Under the pieces are notes generated by a model. The model saw nothing but the letters and a program-made list of their open reading frames with translations, was not told the DNA's origin and made no database searches. Below, in pieces: positions 54,843 through 64,000 of a stretch of 64,000 nucleotides of DNA. The stretch comes from Periconia sp. R9002 (lineage: Eukaryota; Ascomycota; Dothideomycetes; Pleosporales; Periconiaceae). Location: NCBI GenBank assembly GCA_023627715.1, contig JAMAHW010000092.1, positions 1 through 64,000 of the forward strand, given 5' to 3'. Position 1 is the stretch's first letter; the number at the start of each line of letters is the position of its first letter. The position numbers and the translations under genes were made by a program.

Positions 54843-57306
54843 ATGGAATCCGAGTCGCTTCAAAGTATTTACGAGCGATACAAGCATGACACCCACGCTG
54901 TAGCGACGTGGCTGGCTACCACAGGACAGGACCATGGCTATGGACAACCAGCCCCAGTAACAGTAAAGAAGGGACCAAGAAAGAGAGGAGGCAAGAAGAA
55001 GACCACAACAAAACTGTCCGAGTACTCTCTCGGAAAACAACCCAATGGCAGGTACATTTTGGCTATCAGAGATTTTGTGCCCTTGGCGGAACATATTGCT
55101 CGCGTTGAGGATCCGCCCATCAAGGTACCTTCGTGGTTTGAGGTTGCGCTCGAAAGAGTTATTTGGGTGAGGAGTGCCTTTGGGAACAAGTTGGAACAGG
55201 CTGGCATAGCGCTCAACGCAAGGAGCAGGGAACAGCACGAGCACTTTGTCGAAGTCCTCCGCAATGTCAAGAAAGCGCTCCAACCACTCATTCCAGACTG
55301 GACCGCTGTATCCGCTAAACTTAAAACCTCGCCGGCCGAGGAAAACCGCACTGCTCCAGGTGTGCAGAATATCTTCGACGTTCTGGAAGTATACGAGCCT
55401 TCTGCCGAATTTGAAGCCGCACCAGATGTGAAACAACCTGTACCAACGAAGCCCAAGTACGTAGTCGAGGACCAGGAGCCATCATTTTTCGATGCACTGT
55501 TTGCTATGACGGCCTTGATGGCTGATCTCACACGACTGAGACAGGAGGTTGCGTCCCTGTGGAGACAGTATGAAGCCGGGACTATGGACTTGGCTGCCGT
55601 GGCTGTAGCTACTGACACTGCCATTTCACTTGCACGCGCGTTCGAGGAATCCCAACAACGAATTATTCGCAAAAATGGTGGCATCAAACAACTGCATCGC
55701 CAGTATATCGTGGCCATCTGCGAGGCCTTTGGGGTCGATCCTGGCGATCAAATAAACTTCTCGTTTTACAGTGTTTGTGACTCCCTCTTCAGCAATGTTG
55801 CTGGGATTATCCCGCAATGGGTCCAATCAAACCCGAAAAGCAGCATTGGAGCATACAACGGCAAGTTTGGATACTTTAATGAGCAAGCCGACTGGAAGAA
55901 CATGAACAACCGAAAAAAATATTTTCACGATTGCCAGGCCGTCCTGGAGATGCTTGGGGACGCAGCAAAGTGGGGGAATTACCCTCTGGGAGTGGAGGAC
56001 AGCATTGTTAGGGGGATACGCGCCGCTCAAGATAAACCAAACGCTGATATACCCATGTGGCTGATATTTGCTGTCCAGATCTACGTTGATACGTTGAAGA
56101 CTGTCCAAGTACGTATAGGGTGCATTTTATTACCTTGGTGGTAAGCTAATTGAGATCCAGGTTGGACGTGGCTGGAGCGAGGTCAGGCGATTCATGAGCA
56201 CACTGAAACCCATTGTTAACAGGCATCAAGAGCCTGCTTGCTCGGAATTACGCCAAATCATTAGTGAAATGCAATTTTTGACCAAGATGGACATATTTCG
56301 AATCAATACCGCAAACCCGGAGTACATCAAACACACTTTCCTCCGTCGACACCCACTCATGTGCGGTCTTTTGCTCCACCACGCTCGCATGATGTTCCAC
56401 AACGATGGAGTCCAATATGCTGCTGAACCTGGAGCAGTCATGTTCGTTGTGCAACTCTACCATGCCGTACACCAAGAAGGGTTCATGAATCATCGTTGGA
56501 AAGAGCTGGAAGTGCACCGGAGGATGCAAGGAAAGTCCTCCTTTTTTGTTGGTGACCCACCTACTGATGTCCAAGGTTACAACAAGAATGCATTGATGAC
56601 GGGGAAATTGTCAATAACAAGTTTCTTGCCCAACCGGCGCAACAAAATGGGCAGCACAAGCCAAGCTGGTGTGCGGATCATGCGTTTTAAAAATGTAACA
56701 AGCAAGCACCTCTACGGAAGGATCCGCACGATTTCCAGGAATGGCGTTGTCCACAGGGCCGACCTGCGCCCCTTAGATGAAAAGACAGTGGAGGACTGGA
56801 TTATTGCTGGCGCTGCTGAGCGTGCACATCATGCCAACCAGGGCGATGACAGCGGACCTCTTCTGCACCGCCTGGCTGCTGCTTTGCAGACCGAGATTCC
56901 AGATCTCGAATTCAATTATTTCGATTTGCACGACTATTGCTGGGAGCTCATGGAGCGCATCCGAGATCACACCAACATCTGGGGTCCCGATGCTTTTATG
57001 AAACTTAACATCCACGGGGAAGGTCTTCCCTATGTCGTCATGGCGGCCTTCGCAAAGGCAGCCGGCCAACTCTCTCTAGACGATAAGACGACCGTGCCCG
57101 ACTCGTCGCTTCTGGAATACGAAGCCCGAGAATTTACAAAGTTCCTGGAAGAAAAAGGTTCCGAGATCAAGGAAAACGTTGAAGAGCAATGGTGGAGTTT
57201 AGCGAGAGGCGAGGAGGAAGACTTGTCAGACGAGGAAGATGGTGTCGACTGGAATGACCGATTTGCCAACGAGATTCTACCGCTTTTAACCCAACGGCAG
57301 ATGTAG
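54843..57306 (+). CDS. DUF6604-domain protein
   Basis: Fungal protein of unknown function. Exons are 54843-56108 and 56161-57306 with intron 56109-56160 (GTACGT, GATCCAG), giving 803 residues. The N terminus (IYERYKHDTHAVATWLATTG, about residues 9-28) matches the DUF6604 start pattern, followed by a basic stretch KKGPRKRGGKKKTTTK (residues 42-57). The rest is mainly helical, with a DLTRLRQEVASLW coiled-coil-like part and an acidic end (EEEDLSDEEDG). No catalytic motif, signal peptide or membrane span is evident. DUF6604 proteins are often expanded and variable among fungi; the accessory neighbourhood fits. Convergent with the methyltransferase gene 386 bp away. Confidence 0.82.
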
Positions 57307-57691
57307 TCGCAGCTGTGGCCGCAGTAGCTCTGATAACTGAACACGGCACGTGCGTACCTCGGTGCATTGCAATTCAATGTTACCATGGAGGAGGGTTTTT
57401 TAGAATGTCTCAGGCGTTAACATCAAGGCACTAAAACCGTCGCGCAGCAGATTTGATGCGAAAATGACCAAAATAGCTGTTTTATCTCAATCATGATGAG
57501 TATTGGTATCGCTTCACGTTTATGTGATGTCACGTGCAAGGGACAGGTACACCACCTAGGTAGCTCTCTATGGAATGACCCATGCCATTCATTGGTCATT
57601 GGTGCAAATCGCCAAGTCCTCCTGACGTCAATCACTTACCCCCCCGAAGACACCATTTGGATCAAGAAATAAAGGTCCTTTCCTTCCCACT
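57307..57691. other. Convergent 3' intergenic
   Basis: This 385-bp region lies between the stops of the DUF6604 gene and the methyltransferase gene. No element is recognised. Confidence 0.5.
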
Positions 57692-58610
57692 TTACTTGGT
57701 CATGGTCCCAAAGATGTGAGGAATTGCCCCATACCACTGTTCTTCCGGCGGCTGAGCAAGGTCGATTTTGGTCCACGCACCTGCCTGCCTCAGACTGCGC
57801 TCTGTGTCTCTGCAGAGCTCACACCCTCCAATAATGTGCGGCCAGAAGATATTGACGAAAGCTGCTTGGATGATTAGTCTGTCCAATGCGACGTTTTGCG
57901 AGACGCTCACCTTGGTACATTTTCATCGGCCAGTTCACTTTCGCCTGGACATGCTCAAACAAGTACCACCGACCCCCTGGCTTCAAATACTCGTACAACT
58001 CCTTTATATTTTTCTCCGGCTCAGGAATACTGCACAGACAAAGAAACGAAACGATACAATCCACGCTTCCCTTCTCAATTGCCGCGGCAGCCGTTCCGTC
58101 TAGCGAGGTCTTGGAAATACTCTCGATACCTACCGGCAGGATTTCATACACATCTTCCAACCCCGCATCCCCCACATGCTTGCGCAACGTAGGATGAACT
58201 TCAACATTCGGCTCTACCCCATACACTTTTGTAATTGCCTTTTTGCGAATTTCGCTGTTAACGTTCGCGTATAAATCGATCCAATAGCCTTGGCCTGGAC
58301 CAATGTCTAATACGATGCCGCTGATGGGCTCCACGACCGTTTCGTCGACGACTCGTGCCTGGGTGACACGTCCTTCGAGCAAAGCCGTGATGCGAGGTCC
58401 GTTTCCCAGTCGAATGCGTGGTCCATGGAATGCCCAAAAACGACTGAACCATACATTTTTCAGATGGGACCAGGGGAAGAGCGCACCCAAGCCCCCTCCT
58501 TGAAAGAGATGCTGGATCGTGCCGGGCAGGTAGGAAAGCGCCAGCCACATGAATTGCCATGGGACGGAGAGGGCGAAGAGCATTTCCCGAAGGTATTGGA
58601 TTGACGCCAT
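57692..58610 (-). CDS. SAM-dependent class I methyltransferase (METTL7-like)
   Basis: Small methyltransferase, 290 residues. Exons are 58610-57911 and 57864-57692. Intron 57865-57910 (GTGAGC, CCAAG) is 46 bp, the shortest in the window. The N-terminal ~35 residues are hydrophobic (LREMLFALSVPWQFMWLALSY) and may anchor the protein to a membrane or lipid droplet, as in METTL7-like proteins. The SAM-binding motif I is IVLDIGPGQGYW (about 99-110). VDCIVSFLCLCSIP is a motif-IV-type block, and EYLKPGGRWYLFEHV a motif-V/VI block. The C-terminal GGCELCRDTERSLRQAG block is also typical of this group. The substrate is unknown. The start at 58610 is the first ATG in a good context (gccATGg). Confidence 0.87.
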
Positions 58611-58999
58611 GGCGAACGAGTCGCCGTTGCAGAACTTCTTTTATCAAAGTAGGGTGTTCGATTCAGTAAGACGGCCGAGATAAGGAATGGGAATTTTGGA
58701 GGAGCAGTGGCAGGTGGGTGGTATCTTTTGTATTTGATGCCTACGAAAGCGAGTGGGGCTTGAGAAACTAAGCCAATGCAGGTTACTTAGATTTTGGGCT
58801 CCTGGCCCAATCAGATTTGGCAAATCTTGACTTCGGCCAACTCCCATATCGAAGTAATATTAGATTCCTCGAGCTCGCCCACGGCTAATCGCCCCTTGAA
58901 ATCTAATTTTTCTCTTTATATGCGAGAACGACAAAGCAACCATTGTTCATTTATCTTCCATGCCTTTCAGCTGGCACTCATGTCTCCATCTGCTTGTCT

Positions 59000-61783
59000 T
59001 TACGGTTCCGCACATATCTCCTTTATCTTTTGCTCGTCCGCCTCCCTCGAGGACTCAGATAGCACCCCTAGGTTTGCGGGTTGCTCGGCCGGCACTCCCT
59101 CCTGGTTTTCTTTCTTTCCTCTCCCAACCTTCTCAGTTCGCCCAAGCCTCACCCTCTCTTCCAATTTCAGCCTTCTCTTCTGCAGCTGCTCTACCGCTTC
59201 TTTTGCTAGCGAATCTTTGCTGTTTTCCAAGAGGAATGCAATGCACTTCTCTAGGTCTCGAATGAATTGCGAATATATCCAGTCATGTGGTCCTTCATCG
59301 CCAGCTCCGAATATACCGGTCCGTAATTCACTGTCGAGCCTAAGGATAGCAGCCCAAAGAGGCGTCCATGTAGTTTTTGGCCTCACCAATGTTTCCACTG
59401 AATCCCTCATGACAGGGCCGGCACCCACTGACTCATCCGCCCCATATTGCAGGAGTCTTTCCACCATAGCTTTGTGTCCTTTGGTCGCCGCATGGTAAAG
59501 CGCGGAGCCAACCAACTGGTGTCTGTAGTTGATCAACTCTCGCTCTATATACGTTTCCAGACAAAGATTCAAGATTTTGGGTGTAATTTGGGCGATCTCG
59601 GTGAAGTTGGGGCTGCCAGCAAGAAGATGAAAGATGGACAGCTTGTTAGCGGCATCAATGTGGAAGGCAGGTCGCTTACGTGGACCGCCCTCATGCTTGC
59701 CGAAGAGAAACTTGAGCGATTCGATGGTGCGCATGGTGTGTTGAGACAATATCTCCACGAGCACGCTGACCACCCGCGGTTCTGGTCCGCTGTTTATGCC
59801 GGTAAGCAGAGGATACAGCGTGTCCACGTTGGCTCCATTTTCAATCAGGGCAGATGCTACGTCAAAGTTCTGGTGAAGTATTGCCAATGCCAAAGGCGGC
59901 TTGCTGCGTTTGTCTACGCTCTCCACAGGTACACCGGCATGTATCAAGGCATCTGCGATGGTTCTGCCAAGTCGTGATTGCCGAGGCCGTGATGCACACG
60001 TGTGAAGTAAAGAGATGGCTCCAGTTGGTGTCATCCGCGTTGCTAGCAGGTCAACTCTACTTCGCTTCAACGCATCAAATATGGCTGCATGGTTCGATTT
60101 GATAGCCTCCTCTATGGGGCGGTAGTCTGGCGTTCCGTTTGCGTCGTATCGCGCGTTGAGCAGACTATCAACAATGTCCACATTTCCTAGCCTCACCTCT
60201 CGACACAAGACCTCAGCACGTTTCTCGCGCATCTCCTCGGAATACTGGCCTGTAAAGGCAAAATCTCGAGCGCACAAAAGCAAAAGAGTTGTTGTCATAT
60301 TAAACTGGTAGCGGGATCCGCATCGAACCAGTCGACTCTGCAACGAGAAGGGATCAAACTCGGTGAGTTTCTTCCCACGGGCAAGGTCCAGAACATCCGC
60401 TTCGTTGATAAGCCTCAGTTTAGGAGTATCATTATCGCCATCAATATGCCGGATAAAAATGGCCAGAATTTCTGGGTACGTGAGAATGGCCGCAAGCTCA
60501 AAGGGCGACGCAACATTCATCAATTTCGACATGCCACTCATTCCTTCCCACTCTCCGCGATGCTTATTTGCGTTCTTCGTAAGCGGGTTCGCACCGAGTT
60601 TCAAGAGCACCTTGACGGCATCTATGTTGTGTAGCAGGACCGCTCGACCGAGTGGTGTCGTGCTGATGCCAAATACATGCTCCCAGTCCGCGCGGATCCC
60701 GCGGACATCGTGTCTCATTGAACGGGAGCGCAGTTCGATGTCGGCGCCAGCTGCAATCAGTCTTTTCGCGATATTCTCCATGTCGCGTGCTGCAAAGTTC
60801 GAAAGCCAGTGGAGCGGGGCTTCTTGTCCACACCAGTAGCCATTCGGGTCGGCTCCCTGGTCGAGGAGGAACAAGGCGCAGTCGAGGTTTCCGCCCTGGC
60901 ACGCGCAAACCAGGGGCGTTTCATCAACGTGTTGATTGGGGATATCGTGGTTGCAATGATACTTGGTGATCATGTGCCTCAAAGCATGTATAGACCCTGA
61001 TGCCGCGGCATAGTGAAGCGGACCATGACCGCGTATGTTGATGTAGATTTTATCGAAAGAAGTCTTCACTCTCTTTTCGCCGCTTTCTATCAGTGCATCT
61101 GTGAGCGGCCCTCGCTTCAGGCAGGATTCATAGTTGGTTCCGAGGGCGGTCCGGATGCATGCGTCCAGTTGGTCGAGATCCTCGAGTCGAACTCTGTTCC
61201 AGGGTGGTGTCATGAAGGAAGAGTAAAAGTATCCCATCCCGACGGCACCCATCTGACGTAAGAGGATTCCACGAGCTTGACCGTAGGTTTCTTGCCATTT
61301 CTGCTGTTCGGTTCCGGTTGTGGTGGTAATCAGTTCGTTGATGTCTTGTAGGCAATTTCGATGGCCGCGTATTACCGATAGCCTTAAGGTAATTTCAAGG
61401 CGCTCGTTGCTAATCGGAGGTGTTTGCCCCAGAGCTTTGGAGAGGCGCCAAACCCTGATAGGTTTAATGAGTGCGTTCAGCGGAACGAAGATTTTTTCCT
61501 AAAGGCGGACTCACCAAGCCTGAGCCAAATAGTCTTCGTCCTGATGGCTATTGTCATCACTGGCTGCTTTCCCTAGCCACTCTATAGCTTCGGATGCTTT
61601 AAAAGTTGTCCCGAATTCAAGCAGGTAGCACCGAAACACATAAAATGCAGCCACCGTCTTCTTCAGCCCTCGTATACCACCGGAATGGCGCGAACCACCT
61701 TCGGCTGCTTCCTTCATCTCTTCGAGCATCTGTTGCTGCTGATTCCACGTTAAGACATACTTCATCGTTTCCGGCTCGAACAT
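59000..61783 (-). CDS. Ankyrin-repeat protein (possibly C-terminal part of a kinase-ankyrin fusion)
   Basis: Exons are 61783-61515 and 61454-59000 with intron 61455-61514 (GTGAGT, TATCAG). The product is 907 residues if it starts at the ATG at 61783. Residues 1-150 form a helical region without ankyrin features, with Sel1/TPR-like character (ASEAIEWLGKAASDD). From about 200 onward there are many ankyrin units, for example GPLHYAAASGSIHALRHMI, TPLVCACQGGNLDCALFLL with DQGADPN, APLHWLSNFAARDMENIAKR, TPLGRAVLLHNIDAVKVLL and SPFELAAILTYPEILAIF. The C terminus is Lys/Arg/Glu-rich. In-frame codons extend upstream of the ATG (LPTPNPEEFMFEPE), so the true start may be in an upstream exon. The kinase gene lies 179 bp upstream on the same strand, and some fungal proteins join these domains. 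Confidence 0.8.
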
Positions 61784-61962
61784 AAATTCTTCGGGATTAG
61801 GGGTGGGTAGGGAAGACCGGTATCCAGGTCTACGCCACTTAGTTTAGCGGGATGGAATACTCTAGGAGTGGGAGAGAATTACAAATTGTCCTGAAGATCT
61901 ACGGGTTTCCCAGATCTTCCGAGATACATGCTTATACTGTCTGGTGTGATACCATGTTGACC

Positions 61963-63409
61963 CTATGTGCCGTTGAGAGTGGGACTGGTTGGAAAGGGCG
62001 TGGTGGGGCTTACTGGAACTCGAGAGGCCTCCGCAGCCGATAATTGATCGTTCTTCTCATGAATGAACTCCAAATACTTATCTATACGGGAAGTTCTGAT
62101 CCCGTTAGCATGTGAAACCTGGAACATTATGCCATTGTCATACCTGATACCTCTCAGAGCTGCCTGCGCTTTGACCAAATCGCGATGCTCAGAAGAACTC
62201 CGCACAGTATTGCGCACAACATAAACAAACATATCTAGAACTTCTTTAGAAGCCCCTTGAGCATTCGCATAAGCCTCCATATTGTCGATGGCAACGCCGA
62301 GGATTTTATCCGAAGCTTTGAGCGCAGCGAAGCTCTTCTTCTCCTCATCAGAGGCAATCTGCGCTGCTCCCTTCAGACCCACAAAGCCATCCCCATCCTC
62401 AAAGGCCCTCCAAACGAGGAGCCCAAAAGAATACACATCGGTAAGTTTCATCCCCGATTTCGTCAGAGGCTGACGGCCAGAAACTTCTGGAGCGTTGAAT
62501 GGCCAAGTCCACGTCTCCAGCTCGCGGAACTCATTGGACGTCATGTCCATGATCGTGCCTCCAAAGTCGGCTAACTTGGCGGTATACTTGAATTCGTTCG
62601 TGGTATCGTTGTTCTGGAAAATGAGCACGTTTTCGTGCTTCATGTCGCCGTGGACAATACCGCAGGCATGTAGTGCTGAGAGACCCCGTCCGACATCGTA
62701 ACATAGCTTTTGCTTGAGCGAGAAGGAAAGTGTGTCTTGAGAGGACTGCAAGGTCTTGAAAGTTCCTGGACGCATAAAGGTATCGTGTGAATGCTCTTCA
62801 TCTTATTCAGGCGCAAAGGGTTCACTCACCTAGCGACGCATACTCCATCAGAAGCACCGGGTAAGTCGATTCCGAAATGGGCGACAAACCCCACTGTATA
62901 CCCAGCAAGCGAACGATATTAGGGTGATAGCGAACAGGTTCATGAAGGAGGACGCGTAGCTCGAAGAGTATGTCTTTCCAGTCACTGTGCACCCTATGGC
63001 TACTGCCCGACGATCTGCTACATCTAAGTCCAAATGCGCCAAAAAGCTTGTATCGCAAACACTAGCACCTTGAAGTATCCTCGGAAACATCTACGTCCGG
63101 AATGATCTCCTTCAAAGCAACATCGAGAGGTGGTTCTTTGGGATCCCGCATCCATCGTGCGTGCCTGACCATGAACGTTTTGCCCTGACCTAAAATCTTC
63201 CCGCTCTCTACGCTCGAGGAGTCGTCAAGCACGATGGGTGAGAGGGATCGGAGCTTCCTTTCTAGATTGGAGACATGGCATACGAACGACGAGAAGGATC
63301 CACGGGATACGGGTGGTTTTGTGGAGTGGGTTCTTTGCGTCGTCGTGTGTTCGCGAATGGTGCCGTAGTTGGAGGTGGGGAATGATTTTGCCCATTCGAA
63401 TTCGTCCAT
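61963..63409 (-). CDS. Ser/Thr protein kinase, HGD-type catalytic loop
   Basis: Exons are 63409-63069, 63017-62830 and 62765-61963; introns are 63018-63068 and 62766-62829. The product is 443 residues. Kinase landmarks are all present: glycine-rich loop LGQGKTFMV (about 73-81), Lys100 in VALKE, helix-C Glu133, catalytic loop VHGDMKHEN (214-222, with Gly in place of Arg of HRD), DFG at 243-245 and NAPEV. It therefore looks catalytically competent. The N-terminal ~60 residues are Ser/Thr-rich. The last exon ends in a Pro/Ser/Thr stretch (SPTTPFPTSPT) and contains a GTAAGC donor-like site at 62013 that could splice on to the ankyrin frame downstream. It is head-to-head with a HeLo-domain gene 244 bp away, suggesting shared control. 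Confidence 0.85.
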
Positions 63410-63653
63410 GTTGGCTGGGTTTCATACGACGGCGATAGTCTCTTTCAGAATATGCGACGATGATCAAGTTGTGAACCACGTCGTCGTTACCTCCAGCTGC
63501 CAAGAGTGGGGAGCCTCGAATACGAGGAGCACTCTCGTAACTGCGGAAACTAACCTCCATCTGGCCAGCTATGCCGTCGCCTAAAAACAGCACATCACCC
63601 CAGTTAACCACCCCTCCACTACATTAACAAACACATATTACGCACCTAAAGAC
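63410..63653. promoter_or_regulatory. Bidirectional promoter, kinase and HeLo genes
   Basis: Only 244 bp separate the divergent start codons at 63409 and 63654, so both genes probably share a promoter. An open frame runs through on the minus strand (to 63611) but lacks an ATG and is out of register with the kinase. I see no clear operator. Confidence 0.5.
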
Positions 63654-64000
63654 ATGTCTGGATTAGAACTCCCGGGACTCCTCGTAGGGGTAGTCCCCGT
63701 CGCATACAAAGTCGCCGTTGAGGCATGGAAAGCTCTAGACGACACACTCAGTTTCCCCAATGACGTGGAAGACCTAAGCATTCGACTCGAGACGGCGAAA
63801 GCGCACTTAGGTATTTGGGCAAGAGAAGCAGGTCTTACGCAAGGCGAGCTCGTCGAAGCTTTTCGTCCCCTGGAAGAGTTGATAGTGAGGACGCTGAAAC
63901 GAATCAGCGATCTCGTATTGGAAATCGAGCGTCAAGGCAGCAAGTACGGCCTTGGTAGGGAAGACGGAGACAAAGAACAGACGCGCAATCCGAATGCTAT
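63654..64000 (+). CDS. HeLo-domain protein, N-terminal part (runs off the window)
   Basis: The frame opens at the ATG at 63654 (MSGLELPGLLVGVVPVAYKV) and stays open for 115 codons to the window end. The first ~25 residues are hydrophobic/amphipathic. They are followed by helices with the pattern DVEDLSIRLETAKAHLGIWAREAGL, which matches the HeLo domain (N-terminal domain of HET-S and of many fungal NLR-type proteins). HeLo domains are membrane-targeting cell-death or incompatibility effectors in characterised cases. The rest of the protein (NACHT/NB-ARC, kinase, prion motif or other) lies outside the window, so the architecture is unknown. It is divergent from the kinase gene at 61963-63409. 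Confidence 0.75.
   Translation, partial: MSGLELPGLLVGVVPVAYKVAVEAWKALDDTLSFPNDVEDLSIRLETAKAHLGIWAREAGLTQGELVEAFRPLEELIVRTLKRISDLVLEIERQGSKYGLGREDGDKEQTRNPNA

Noticed and set aside
63225..63611. Minus-strand frame upstream of the kinase as an extra first exon
   Set aside because: It has no ATG, is out of register with the kinase start, and would overlap the 244-bp shared promoter.

Overview
The window comes from a filamentous ascomycete nuclear chromosome. Genes are split by short introns (46-200 bp, mostly 46-80) with GT/AG ends and CTAAC/CTGAC-like branch sites. Hallmark fungal families are present: Zn2Cys6 factor, HapB, DUF6536, DUF6604, HeLo. Family content fits Pezizomycotina. A dothideomycete (Pleosporales-like) origin is my inference and is not proven by the sequence. 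One 10-N assembly gap lies at 12680-12689.

Layout. The first ~34 kb is a conserved housekeeping and chromatin block: an LSD1-type histone demethylase (-), the mitochondrial endonuclease Lcl3 (+), arginine-specific carbamoyl-phosphate synthase large chain (+), AMP deaminase (-), a small unknown gene (-), an Sds3/Dep1-type Rpd3L subunit (-) divergent from nucleolar protein Nop12 (+), and the CCAAT-binding factor subunit HapB (+). Two large gene deserts (about 18.1-23.9 kb and 28.7-33.0 kb) separate these genes. They are full of microsatellites and strand-asymmetric blocks (G-poor then C-poor).

From ~35 kb on the content becomes accessory: a cysteine-containing secreted protein, a large disordered acidic protein, a DUF6536 membrane protein, an F-box/zinc-finger protein, a Zn2Cys6 regulator, an orphan gene lacking a visible start, an MFS sugar transporter divergent from an AnmK/levoglucosan-kinase-family anhydrosugar kinase, a DUF6604 protein, a SAM methyltransferase, and at the right edge an ankyrin protein, a Ser/Thr kinase and the start of a HeLo-domain protein.

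Three things stand out. (1) A ~120-bp repeat family with GGTACAAAGTC terminal inverted repeats and a CCACGTGG core occurs as three intergenic copies. A fourth copy makes up essentially an entire intron of the DUF6536 gene, so it is an introner-like candidate. (2) The transporter/anhydrosugar-kinase pair shares a 540-bp promoter with several CreA-type sites, a 12-bp palindrome and an 11-bp inverted repeat, which suggests a small sugar-catabolic module. (3) The kinase is head-to-head with a HeLo-domain gene and next to an ankyrin gene, an arrangement reminiscent of fungal regulated-cell-death loci. All exon boundaries were worked out by eye from splice signals, frame and family resemblance. No searches were run.
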